NCBI GenBank assembly: GCA_016748015.1
Contig: JAAOMT010000213.1
Coordinates: 407,202 to 471,201, forward strand
Source of the DNA: Geosiphon pyriformis
Taxonomy: Eukaryota > Glomeromycota > Glomeromycetes > Archaeosporales > Geosiphonaceae
Direction: 5' to 3'
Length of the DNA stretch: 64,000 nt
This document shows, in pieces, positions 41,434 through 53,666 of this stretch (the first letter of the stretch is position 1; the number at the start of each line of letters is the position of its first letter). Under the pieces are notes generated by a model. That model saw only the letters and a list, made by a program, of their open reading frames with translations. It was not told the DNA's origin and made no database searches. A program made the translations under genes and the position numbers.

Positions 41434-42453
41434 TTCTAAAAAGATATTTAAATGGTTTGCCGTAGGGTGTCAGAATCGAAAATGACTTTCACACTCCACT
41501 CGTTAAGAAAAGTGACAACTAGAATTTTTGCATGAATTTTTTTATTATTACATTTTAAATCTTCAATAAAATCACATGATATATTCCATCCTAGCTGTGT
41601 AATTTGAATGATCGCGTACTAGATTAAAAATATGCCATTTTTTTAAAAAACTCTAAATACTATTAATTATAAAGTTACTTTTTTTAATTAATAAAATCTA
41701 TTTTTTATGTTTAAATTACTTTTTAATTAAATATGTTTTACTTTATAATATTAAATACACATTTGAATTTTTTGGAATCTTAAATGCTGATTTGGTAAAA
41801 TTAGTAATAAAATTTGTTAATAATACAAGTTTTTTTTTAATATAAAACTAAAAAATTTTTTTTTTATAAAAATCCAAGTTGAAATTTTAAGTAATAATAA
41901 AATAAGTAATTCTTTAAATATTTTTATGAAAAAGACAAATTATTATTGTAAAAAATAACAAAGACTCCTAAAGTTAAAATAAATAAACATGTTTATAGTT
42001 TTTTTGGTTTGACTAATATAATCTTAACTGATTTGAATAATTGGTTACATGTAACAAACACATAAGCTGGTTTTATTATGTGAATTGTAATTGAATTATA
42101 CTTGTTACCAAATAATAATAATAATAATTGAATAAATTAAGAAAAATGCTAAGTAAAAAATCAAGAATAGTTTATAATTTAAATTTCAACTGGGCAATTG
42201 CAGAAAAAGTTGTTTTTAAAACACAATTATTCCAAAAATAAAAATGTTTTTTGCCACTAAGAAATATTTATCAAACTGTAAAGCAAATAATGCAGCATTT
42301 CACAAACTTAGTCTTAACTATCAACTATATTGATTTACGTATATTTTGAAAAAATATAAAGCCAAATAGAAGATCTTTATCAACAAAGCAAAAATTAATC
42401 TGAAGAAAAAAGATTGAATCTTAATATTATGCCAATAGATAGATTTTTATTTA
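41434..42453. other. AT-rich divergent intergenic region
   Basis: 1.0 kb between the divergent F-box and WDR59 genes, very AT-rich from about 41620 to 42250. It includes a short (AAT)n run near 42112-42127. No gene or transposon motif was seen. Confidence 0.65.
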
Positions 42454-45400
42454 ATGGAAAACAATCTCACAAATTCCCCAGAGATTTTACCACCTATGAA
42501 TGTTCTTAGCTCAATACCTGTAGAAATACCTTTGCGAGCTCACAATGAACTTCCGGCTCAAGTTCTGAATGAACAATCACCAGCTAATCTTTCCTCGTCA
42601 CCCCACTCCATTACACCACCATCCCCCTCTTCTAAATCTACCTCACCAGAGATAATATTGCCCAAACGTGAATTTAATGTAGAATCTAAAAACCGGGATT
42701 CTTCTTTTTATCAACAATTGTTCATTAATGTTGATCAACCTGTTGGTAGTATGTCAATTTCACCCTCCAGTCGTGATGTAGTGCTAGCAGCGTATGTTTT
42801 ATTTTGGATTTCGAAATTCCTTATTAAGATACATGTATATGTAGTTTTATTAATGTGGATACATACCAAAATTTCATGATATTTTTCCAGCCGTAAGGGT
42901 CTCTTCATTATTGATCTGGAAAATCCGTATAATCCCCCGCGGGTACTCAATCATTTAACAAAATGGGAGGTTGCTGACGTACAATGGAATCCACATCAAG
43001 CCCGAGATACATGGGTTGCTTCAACTGTACGCTTATTTGCGTTGATTTTTGTTGAGAGTTTCAGCTTGTTATTTGAAAAGAATGCTATTGGTCTATTATG
43101 ATCTTCCTTAATGGTTTTTTTAGTCTAACCAAAAGGCTCTTATTTGGAATCTTGATTATTCGTCATCTGGGGCCGTTAAAATTATTCTACATAGCCATAC
43201 GCGTGCTATTAGTGATATAAATTGGCATCCCTTTAATCCTGATGAACTTGCAACATGTTCTGTTGATACATTTGTTCATCTTTGGGATTTAAGGATTGAA
43301 AAGAAACCCGTAATGTCTTTTTGTGCTTGGACTGGTATGTATATGGTCTATTACACTTTGAAAGAATCTTTCTAATTCGACAAAACATAGATAACTAATA
43401 ATCGTTCAATTTATTAATCAAAGCTGGTGCTACACAAGTAAAATTCAATAAGAAAAATCAATATATACTGGCTTCCTCTCATGATACCGATGTTAAAATA
43501 TGGGACACTCGTGTAAGTATGATAAAATAATCTCATTAAAGAACAATTTGCTGTGATATGAAACTGATATTCATTTTTGGATTTTACATAAGCGAGGTTC
43601 TCGTCCCGTAACGAATATAAAAGCCCATACAACCAAAATCTATGGAATTGACTGGAGTAGAAAAAACGAAACAGACATAATTACCTGTAGTTTGGACAAA
43701 CGCGTAAAGGTATAAATCAATTAAACGTATATATTATGAAATAGCTCATTTGGCTTATTGAACTAGGTCATAACCTACCAAAGGTCTGGAACACTAATCA
43801 ACCTGAAATATGTCAACGAGTCATTGAAACAAATTCGCCGGTTTGGCGTGCTAGACACACTGTAAGCTTGACCTAATATTAATCTCTCTTGATCTCTCTA
43901 AAAGCTTATTAATTTGGCTATCTGGATGTTAGCCAGTTGGTCTTGGTATACTCACGATGCCACAACGTTCAGAGAATACACTTTATCTTTGGAACCGTGA
44001 GAACCCGGAAAAACCAGTATACGCTTTTCGAGGACATACAGATGTTGTTAAAGAGTTTGTTTGGAGGGTAAAAGGTGGTGGTGACCCGGATGTTGGTAAG
44101 CTCTTTTAAAGAATGGGGCTATTTTTGAAATTTACAAAATTTTCTCATTTTTAATGACATTTCACAGATGATCGTGAATTCCAATTAATCACATGGTCGA
44201 AAGATCAAACTTTACGATTATGGCCAATTACCGATGACCAATTAAAGGTATTTTCGAGCTTTATCCCAAAAATTATCGTATTATTTGCGAATTTATCAGT
44301 TTTATTTCCAGTCTATCGGCCATATAAGGGGTAGAGCAAGATCGCCGTTGATTCGAAAATCACGTATCGACTCTAGTTTTACATTCCGAGATCCCCCAAA
44401 AACTGATGCTCATTCGACATCGCCCACCTTAGCGCCATCTACCGCAGTGTCTACCTTACGTGTGATTGCTGGTAATCGTATTGCGACAATGTCCCAGATG
44501 AGACCCTCCGGAGCGTCTGGAGGAGGAGTAACTAGTATCACAAGTTACATGAATTCATCTGCTGGAGTCTATCCTAGGCAAAGATCAATATCACCAATTC
44601 TCTGGATGCAAGGAGTGAAATTAGTAAAACCTAGTGGAGATATCCGTGCTGATGAGGAGACGCCACAAGGTCTAGCTCAAGAAATTTCTTCGGTGGTGAA
44701 CAAATATCAGAATGAGGTGAAATTTGAAAAGGTACTGCTCCATTAATAACAATTTGCGACTTTTTCATTTTCTTTCCTCCTGATAATCTCCTTCGTTTAC
44801 ACCAGATTAATGTCACAAACCGTAGTTGTACTATTAGTCTACATACACATGGACCTTGGTCCGATAGTGGTGTTGCTCTCCTACGTATCAATATATCGTT
44901 CCCTTCTCAATATCCTGACAAGACGATACCAATTTTTGATATTCAAAAGACCGGAATGATATCTATAATGAACAGAGCCCATACATTACAAATCCTTAAT
45001 GGTATAGCTCTGCAGCACGTGTCACAAAAGCGTCCATGTCTTGAAGCCTGCATTCGTCATCTCCTTGGAAAGCACTCTCCAGAGGATATGTATGATCGAT
45101 ATGGCAGAGATGATTCCGACGAAGAAACTTTAATGAATTCTTCAAGAAGAACATCTTATGATAAAAGCTATATCTATTTTCTTGGCGATAAGGACGATCA
45201 CAATGTACTTTTCCCTATTTTGTGTGGGGCAAGATTCTCAGGAAATGGTATTCACGTTTTTTTTTAGGGCTCCCTTCTCAAATATTCAATTTTATTAATG
45301 AGATTTTCAACCTAAAGGTCAACTTGTCTGTTTTTTCTCAAGTTTGCGTACCCCTGATACAACTGTCCCTACAACACCAGCCAAAGCAAATACAACTACT

Positions 45401-46784
45401 ACTCTCCGCGTCATGCCAACTTATACCTACACCCATCCCAGATCATATGAATCCTTAGAACAGTATAGAGCTATATCTCGATTACCACGTCAGATTCCCC
45501 GTTACAGTGGTGATGAAAACTCATTATCTGATGGACAAGATGACGAAGATGACGTAATAACCCCCCTTTTGTATTTTAGACCAAAGGTATTTAATATTGT
45601 TAGTTTATTTCTGTTATGCTTTGGGACATATAATGGTATTTATGAAACTTAACGAATAATAGGGTGGCTCACGTGAGACTTCATCAGATCCTTCAAACCT
45701 TTTCCAGCCCATCAAATTAGATCGGACAGGAATTATTGTTTACATTCACGATCTTTCTGAATGGATGCCCGTTAGCCAGAAATTGGCCTTGGAATACACG
45801 TATTTATATTCAGTTTGTGTAAAATTCTTCATTAGGCCAACCATTAATATATTAAAAATTTATAGTCTTTATGGCGATGATCCAGTAGAGATTTGCAAAT
45901 ATAATGCAAAAGTTGCAGCGAAACATAAACGGCCTGATTTAGAAGAAGTTTGGTTATTAGCTTCTTTCATACTTGCAGAGAATGTTCCATTAGAGCGAAG
46001 AAAAGACATTTCTGTTATTCGTGATAATAGAGGAAGTTACACAGAGAATTTATCTCTGGTGATGACAAATCAAGCCAAATATTTAAAGAAAAGAAGGGAT
46101 AGTGGAACAGGGTTTGATCCTTTTTTTGAAGATTTCAGCTCACATTGTTTGTTTAGCAAAGTACAATGGGGCTCACATCCCTGGGGGGTAAGGCTTATCA
46201 GAGAATTGTAGGTATGAATTATGTTATGGTCGTAAATTATACGTTGGGAAAATCTCATTTTAATTGGGAGAAAATTTTTCCAAGATTTCAACATTTTGCC
46301 GCCATTGGAGATGTTCAGACCTTGGCAATTCTATCTTGTGTCTTACAAGAGCCTTTTCCACCAGATCCCAAGCTAGTATGGCTAACGGACTATAATGCTA
46401 TTGTAAGTATTTTGTTTCCGCTGTAAGGTTCATTGTGATGGATAACCAAATAAAATTTTACAGGTAACTCCTGAATCATTGAGTGGTGCGACGACCTGTG
46501 CTACAGACTATTTTAACTATTATATGCGCCATCCAGAAAAACGCAGCCAAAGTCAAAATTTTTTACCCCAAATGACCACACAATTTGTTGGTACCTTTGC
46601 CGACTCTTTCAATTCTTCCAAAGAATCATGGGGTACTTATCAATACCAAACATCAGAAGCTAGTGGTAATGCCGGAAATTCACCTACACCTCCAACGCCT
46701 AATTATTGGCGAGAGGAAACCTTCACCGGTACTGGATCTACTATGGTGCTGATGACAGGACATTCAACTCATAATCATTATAAC

Positions 46785-46815
<31 letters not shown>

Positions 46816-47735
46816 GAAGGTCAACAGTTGGTACAGCAAATCGAGATCCTATTTGTTTGCCTTCAAGTTCCAGTTCAAACACTTCTTCTCCGCGTACTCC
46901 AAAAAGATCTAGTCCCGCTACAGGCGGAGGACCAATTTCTAATCGATTGGAACAACTTGGATGGGTGGAAATTGATAAGAAAAAACCTGCTGAAGTGGAT
47001 ATAGTCATGATGAATTGTAATGAATTTGATGATGAGAGGAGGTAAGTTATAATATTATCATTATTCTCTGACCAGCAAAACAACCAATATATGTATTTTT
47101 CTTTTAATTAATTCTTTTGAGGGTTCGTTCATCAAAGACCACTTCACGTTCCCCTGCTAGATCCTGGGCGGGAATCTTCGGCAATCTATGATCAATATCG
47201 ACTAGCTTACGCTGAATTATTGTATCACTGGGGTCTAATGGAAGCACGTGCAGAACTTTTGAAATTCATGTGTTTTGTAAAAAGCGATAATATAAGGGGT
47301 ACTTCAGATCACTGTCAGACACTAGGTGAAATCTTTAAATTTTCTGAATTGATTTGTATCTTCAACTGGCTATAACTTTGCCTCAAAATTCTTAGAAATA
47401 TTTATTCACTGCCACGGGTGTGGCGCTGAGTTAAAACCTGATATAAAATGCGGCAATTGTCAACGCAAAATGCCCGGAATAAAATGCTCAATATGTCATC
47501 GTATAGTGAAAGGTTCATTTATTTTTTATTAGAATTTATTTCTCACCTGATAAAAATTACGATGAATTCTCATTTTCTAGGTTTGATGAATTTTTGTGTG
47601 GTATGCTCTCATGGAGGCCACACTGACCATCTTCGTGAATGGTTTGCGGCAGGAAATAATCAATGTCCGTCAGGATGTGGATGCTTATGTGTATTAGAAG
47701 AAGGAGGTTTTGGTGTTGATGATGGAAATGGTTAA
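42454..47735 (+). CDS. WDR59: WDR59 / Mtc5 (Sea3), GATOR2-SEACAT subunit
   Basis: A scaffold subunit of the vacuole-bound SEA/GATOR2 complex that relieves TORC1 inhibition. Exons are 42454-42791, 42891-43026, 43124-43334, 43424-43512, 43593-43709, 43784-43861, 43933-44095, 44168-44247, 44312-44731, 44806-45247, 45318-45586, 45663-45799, 45866-46207, 46285-46402, 46464-47041, 47138-47325, 47396-47512 and 47581-47735, giving 1325 residues. The N-terminal WD40 propeller has WEVADVQWNP, NQKALIWNLDYS, AISDINWHPF, VHLWDLR and DTDVKIWDTR. An RWD domain (QEISSVVNKYQNEVKFEKIN, then GPWSDSGVALLRINISFPS) follows. The C-terminal RING/zinc module has CHGCGAEL, CGNC, CSIC, FCVVCSHGGH and CPSGCGC. A run of about ten His lies in the linker. 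Confidence 0.93.
46785..46815 (+). repeat. (CAT)n coding microsatellite in WDR59
   Basis: About ten CAT triplets in frame encode a His run in the low-complexity linker before the C-terminal zinc module. Confidence 0.92.
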
Positions 47736-48471
47736 AGTGGGATTATGTACAAAATGGTAATTCCACACAAAAAGGAAGACTAAAATTACTAACTTATAAA
47801 AATATAACGTTGAATTATGATTGTTGGGCTCACAAAAATTGCATTTCAAATTAGAAAGTAGGAGCATTATATAATTTATTCAAGATATTTTTCAATAGTA
47901 GATATTTTTTAAACAAAATAACCAATGAGATAATAAAAACCTTAATACTATAATTGTTATTTAATAATTTAATATCCGTATAATAAAATAAATTAGTTTT
48001 TAAAAATAAATACTAAAATAATATCTTTGATTGATTGTGTTTAATATATATTATATTTATAAAATTAATTTTTTAATTTTTTCAAACTCATTAATTTGAA
48101 ATAGAAAAATATTGAGACATTCAATAATTACTAATAAAGATTACCAAAATATTGGCTTCATTCAAATTCGACAAGATTATTGTTTGTCTAAATTTTTATA
48201 CCTGGCGTAGGATTAGATCATGATTAAATATGAAACATTGGCTTATATTATCACTTTACTTATAACAGTCTAATTTCAATTCTAGTGTTTAGTTTTTCAT
48301 ATTTCTCAAGAAGATTGAAAATTAGATTGGGAATCAAGAGAAGTAATGACCAGTTAATTATCATTTAAGCCTATATAAATATAAAATTTCCGGGTCCTGA
48401 TTATAAACGTCTAAACTTTTATCAACAATAATGGCTCTTTAACCCAATTCCAATTTCCAATTTCTAATACA
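47736..48471. other. Intergenic, AT-rich
   Basis: 736 bp between WDR59 and PEX3 on the same strand, densest in A/T around 47880-48120. The PEX3 promoter should be in the last 200 bp. Nothing else was recognised. Confidence 0.6.
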
Positions 48472-50336
48472 ATGCTTTCTTATTTAAAACGACACCTACG
48501 CGGTATTGCTATCACGGCTGGGATTACTGGAGGTGTTTATATTTTAGGAAAGTATGCAAAGTGGAAGATTGAGGAGTTCAAAGATAAAGTAGGAGCTGAG
48601 AGGACTGCAAAAGAAAAGTAGGCATTAAGGTGATCCACCTTCTAAAGAACCATAAATTTTCTTATTTTTTTGGTTTATAATCTAACGGATAAATACTTAA
48701 TTAATTCCCCGTCAATTTGACATCTTCAAGTATGAAACGTCGTTTTTTGCAAAGACAAAATGATTGCACCTATGTAGTCTTGCCACTCCTCTCATCAATA
48801 GGGGAACAGCTCTGGTCTGAAATTGATATAGAATCAATAATTGGGAAGCTTCAAAGAGCAAAGGGTAACCAATCTTCGACACCAACTACTTCTCCCTCTT
48901 CGTCTGGGGTTTTGGTGAAACACAGTATGTATAAACCTAATTTTTAGTGGTTTTAATTGAAAAAAGACCTTCGTTTCATTTTATGGAAACCTTAATAGAA
49001 GACCATCAAATTACCGACGTTCCGGTTGAAGGGGAAAAGAAGGCAGAGTCCGAGGTTGGATACGAATCAAGCGATCAGAATTCTTCCCAAACTCCACCTT
49101 TATTAAGTAAAAAAGAGAAGTTAAAGCTATGGAATGAAGTGAAAATCAAAAGTATACCTCAATTTGATATATAAAACTCTTAAGTTGAGGGATTGTAAAA
49201 ATCTAAATAATTATTTTCGATACTTAGGTCTTACCCGTACCATATCATCCATATATTTGCTCACATTTCTTACAATTCTTACCCACGTTCAACTCAATCT
49301 ATTGGGAAGATTTAATTACCTATACTCCGTGCTATCACTTACTGAACGTGATAAAGAAACAACGATTCAAATACAACCAGCCAAAGGAATTGTCTTAAGT
49401 CCTGATAATGAAAAGAATTATTTGTTCTTCACCTGGTGGTTATTAAATGTCGGCTGGAAACGAGTGGTGGAACGTGTTAATATTGTAGTCGAACGGATCG
49501 TTACTGAGTTTGTTCTTTTTTCATTGTTGTATATTTCTATTTGGTAATTAAATCAATCAAGCCTTCAACTCACCAAGCGAGATTCTCATTTCGGGTACTC
49601 ATGATAGTATTCCCATCAATCGAGAACTTTCATACAAAGATTTTGTCTGGTTAATTTCTGAGATTCGTGGACAGATTGATGGCTCTGATGATATTGAAGG
49701 GGAAAGCATGTTACAAGGGTAATAAACTAACATGTTTTTTATTCAATTTATTATTAAATATCAACTCTGCAGCTAAAATCTCTAGATTTCGAAATGTCAT
49801 GCTTCCTGAAACCTTGTCTGAGGAATTGGACGTATTGCGACAAGTTGGCGAGGATGAACCAATAATCGATGGTGAACTAAGGAAGTTATTAGACGAAACC
49901 AAGGATTTCCTAGATAGGTATATACAATTTATCAATATATTTTGAATCCATCTTATAATTGATGCTTTACATTTGCAAATTTTTATTGTAGCCCTGACTT
50001 CAAAGTTGTGCAGTCGGCCTGTCTGACCGCTGGTTTTGATCTTTTTCAAAATGACATGTATCCTCATTTTATTTTACTGGAAAACGACGAAGAAAACATT
50101 CAACCACCCGGGAAGATTATTAACCTGGCTATGCTCCTTCCAGATTTGAGTAAACAGGCACATGTAATAATCAATGGCGTGCCCAATAGATATCTTGAGG
50201 TTGAGTTTATCATTCAAATTTTTATTAAATTTGAAATTTTACTGATCTTGATCTAAACTCATAGGCTGTAAAAAATGTCAAAGAATTCCAAGAATTCACT
50301 GCTATTATCTATTCATCATTTGACGACGTACTATAA
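48472..50336 (+). CDS. PEX3: Peroxisomal biogenesis factor 3
   Basis: PEX3 anchors PEX19 and inserts peroxisomal membrane proteins. Exons are 48472-48617, 48731-48924, 48999-49151, 49228-49507, 49578-49718, 49786-49917, 49992-50199 and 50265-50336, giving 441 residues. The N-terminus MLSYLKRHLRGIAITAGIT is the basic plus hydrophobic targeting/anchor region. KRRFLQRQNDCTYVVLPLL, LTRTISSIYLLTFLTIL, VQLNLLGRFNYL and YLFFTWWLLNVGWKRV are family landmarks. The exon 3 acceptor is uncertain: CTTAATAG (74-nt intron, chosen) or TTTTTAG at 48947 (23-nt intron, 17 residues more) are both in frame. The exon 4/5 junction was chosen by phase (GTTTGT donor) and is moderately certain. Confidence 0.9.
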
Positions 50337-50557
50337 GTAACCCATATTTCTACCCTTCGAAATACCCAGCAATTAGAAGGAATATAAAAAAATGTTCGAT
50401 ATCATGTGTTTGGTAATCTCACATCGATGCTCAAATATAAATACCACATAACGACAAAGAATTCCTAGATTTTCCACTCGATTAAGAAATCTACCCACGT
50501 GAGCCGCCAAGTAATATATCTTTTAGCACCTTCTTACTATTACACTTCAATCATGCC

Positions 50558-52012
50558 CTAATCATTATCTCGTGATTGAACCTGTTTTGACAATAGTGGT
50601 GTGGTGTTCACTGCTGAGCCCGAGATGTCCCTGAAATAAATGCTGTGAAAATTCCCCTTTTTATAATGATAAAAAAAAAGACTATAAAGCATACCATATG
50701 TTTTCCCTTTGCCTTCTTAGTTTTTAGGAATAAATTTTGGCAACATTTTGCAAAGCCTGTATTTTCTTCAATTACTTTGTAGGTGGATTTACCTTATTAC
50801 AGGGAAAATACTTATCTTTTCACTTTTCTGCTCCCTGAGAACCAACAATTTAGGAGATACCCAATCAGGATCAATTAATTGTGATATATCATCCCCTTTA
50901 TATTGGGGTATCAGCTAAATATAGAATTAAACAAATTCATTATTAATATCATTTCTTTCAGACTAGAAGTTATATTAAATCATAAACATACGGCGCGTAT
51001 TATATTATAAGCGGCTTCCCGCGATGAATATTCCCTGATCATATGAGCTGTCCCAAATTCATGATATAAACGAGTCTCGTTCGACCTAAACAGGACATCA
51101 TCAACGCGTAAGAAATAACGCTGAAGAACAAAAAATCCAGATGGCATTACGCGCTAAATTTTCAAAATTTTAATTGGATAATATTAGAAAAAAGCGTTTT
51201 TTCAAAGTCCGCAAACTTAATTATTTCCTTACTATTTTAACAAGTAGTATAGCAATCCCATTGTCAGCTAATTCATCTTCAAATAATATATTTTCGTCAT
51301 AAAAGCTTATCGGTTCAGGTTGCCTGAGTTTTTCTAAATCAATGCGATCTTCAGTTGCCTCAAATTTCTATGAAAAAATTGTGATAATAAGTTTTCATTA
51401 GATTTGAGATGTTCATAATATCGATGATAAACTTGAGAAAAATTGTATATATAAAAAACCCGCCCATCCCAAGTTAGAGATCAATGTCCCTTTATAATCA
51501 GTTGTATATGTCCAATCATAGGGCTTAATTATATCTTTATGATATTGACTATTTATTGTGCTTTAAAATCGAGGATATTTAGGTTCCCAGCTAAAAATAA
51601 TCTGGAATAAGATTAGGAACATAATCAAAGAGAAAGTATTTACCTCTTTTTATTCCATTCTTCTGCATATGCCAACTCAACTTTGCTGCAACCTTCTTTC
51701 GAGGAACCCATCGACTTCAAGGCATCCATTGGCGAAAATTTGTACTTGAAACCAGTTTCATTCGAGATTGTAAGGGTGTTGTTTCCGAAAAACATTTCAG
51801 GGAGTGGCATTGAAAGCTCTGCTTGGGCCCTAAAATGCAAAAGAAGCTTTGTTAAAGAGCCTTTAAAACGTGTAAAAAGATGTTTTTTACCGCTCAATTT
51901 CCCGAGAGTTGAGAATTGGAAGCTTGGTGGAAGTAATTGACCAGCCTTGAGTGATTATACTGGAGCTGGGCCCTTCTCGATAGGTTTTAAAAGAAACGGG
52001 TACTGCTGTCAT
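50558..52012 (-). CDS. TIP41: TIP41-like PP2A/TOR pathway regulator
   Basis: Tip41 binds PP2A-family phosphatases or Tap42 and modulates TORC1 signalling. Exons are 51891-52012, 51644-51829, 51460-51548, 51233-51348, 50992-51153, 50793-50914 and 50558-50630, giving 289 residues. Landmarks: [64 protein letters not shown] and [19 protein letters not shown], followed by [10 protein letters not shown] and REYSSREA. At the exon 3/4 junction, the phase-consistent GT..AG model joins GWA to [11 protein letters not shown] donor one codon earlier would instead give [16 protein letters not shown], which resembles fungal homologues better; RNA is needed to choose. The C-terminal tail RDISGSAVN is poorly conserved. 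Confidence 0.88.
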
Positions 52013-52292
52013 TATGAATAAGCCCCTAGATGAAAACACCAGTTCACGAATTTAGAAATTGTTAAAAGGTGTTCATCCATGACTCATCATCTTTCCAGTG
52101 TGATACTTTTCATGTCACAAAAAGTCATCATTAAAGTCCCGATTTCAAAACTAGATTTGGATTTGATGAGTCAATTATGACGCAAATTAGATATTGCTAA
52201 TCGGTATAACCACACCAGATTAGAAAGTATAAAATATATGTCAAAAAATTTTAAACTATTCGTTGCTTCTTTTCCTGATTTTTATTTTTAAA

Positions 52293-53666
52293 ATGTCTAG
52301 TTTCGATATTCCATCAAACCTTGTGTCTTTTCCTGATGAGAAAATTTTTTCTTCCAAACCTATTCAAAATGGAGTTCCCCTGCAGGCTACCTTTGCTCTT
52401 AAAGCTGGTCTGGCTCAAATGTTGAAAGTAAGTTTTTTTGTCGCATCTCAGCTTTGCCTGATCTATCATATATTTATACTTCCATTATTGAATACCAAAC
52501 ATATAAAGCGAAATAATTTTTCAATTCTTCCTTGCTAAGGGGGGTGTCATAATGGATGTGATTAATGTTGAACAAGCTAGGATAGCGGAAGAAGCAGGAG
52601 CAACAGCTGTAATGGCCTTAGAGCGTGTTCCGGCAGACATTAGAAAGGAGGGTGAGGCGCTTGAAAAAGTTTTTATCAATTTTTAATATAAATCAATCAA
52701 TCAATCAATAATTATATGTTTTCACTACGAAGGAGGGGTAGCTCGGATGTCCGATCCCAAAATGATCAAGGAGATAAAAGAGGCTGTCACCATCCCAGTA
52801 ATGGCTAAAGTAAGAATTGGTCATTTTGTAGAAGCCCAGGTTAGTAATAAATTCTTTATTTATTCCGTTTTAATTTTCTATAAACAGTAGGTTTAAAAAT
52901 TGATTCGAGGACTTGATAGATTTTAGAGGCAATCGGTGTAGATTTCATTGATGAATCAGAGGTGCTTACCCCAGCCGATGAGCAATATCATATCAACAAA
53001 AATAAATACCAAATTCCATTTGTATGTGGCGCCAAAAATTTGGGGGAAGCCCTTCGACGAATTTCTGAGGGTGCCGCTATGATTCGAACCAAAGGTGAAG
53101 CAGGAACGGGAAATGTTGTCGAAGCCGTCCGCCATATGAGAACTATTACATCAGAAATTAGACGTGCTTCTCTTATGAGTGAAGAAGAATTGTTTGGCTA
53201 TGCCAAAGAATTACAGGCCCCATATGAGCTTTTGAAAGAAACTGCAAGACTGAAAAGGCTCCCTGTTGTAAACTTTTCGGCTGGAGGAGTGGCAACGTAA
53301 AGATTAAAAAATATTTTTGTAAGTAAATTATTTTCAATCCTCAAATATTTTCAATTTTTAGACCGGCAGATGCAGCGCTGATGATGCAGCTAGGATGTGA
53401 TGGTGTGTTTGTGGGTTCAGGGATTTTTAAATCAGGCGATCCGGTAAGGAGGGCCAAAGCTATTGTGCATGCTGTAACACATTACAATGATCCAATAGAG
53501 TTGGCAAAAGCATCAGAAGATATTGGAGAAGCGATGGTAATTTTTTTATGTTTATTGTATTTTTCCTTTCGTTTAGATTTGCAAAGGTTAATCTGAAAAT
53601 AAATAGGTTGGTATTAATATCGACACGTTACTGGAGAACCAACTTATGGCAAAACGTGGTTGGTAG
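52293..53666 (+). CDS. SNZ1: Pyridoxal 5'-phosphate synthase subunit PDX1/SNZ
   Basis: Makes PLP from ribose 5-phosphate, glyceraldehyde 3-phosphate and ammonia delivered by the PDX2/SNO glutaminase (not in this window). Exons are 52293-52427, 52540-52651, 52733-52839, 52920-53296, 53362-53536 and 53607-53666, giving 321 residues. A (beta/alpha)8 barrel with [40 protein letters not shown] (active-site region), [33 protein letters not shown] and [10 protein letters not shown] (phosphate site); [19 protein letters not shown] and [11 protein letters not shown] complete it. The length fits the family (about 300). It is divergent from TIP41, with 280 bp between starts. No defect is visible. Confidence 0.97.

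Noticed and set aside
46200-46285. WDR59 exon 13 ending at the strong GTAAGG donor (46188)
   Set aside because: Phase and homology need VRLIREL before the next exon, and the GTAGGT donor at 46208 restores HFAAIGDVQTLA.
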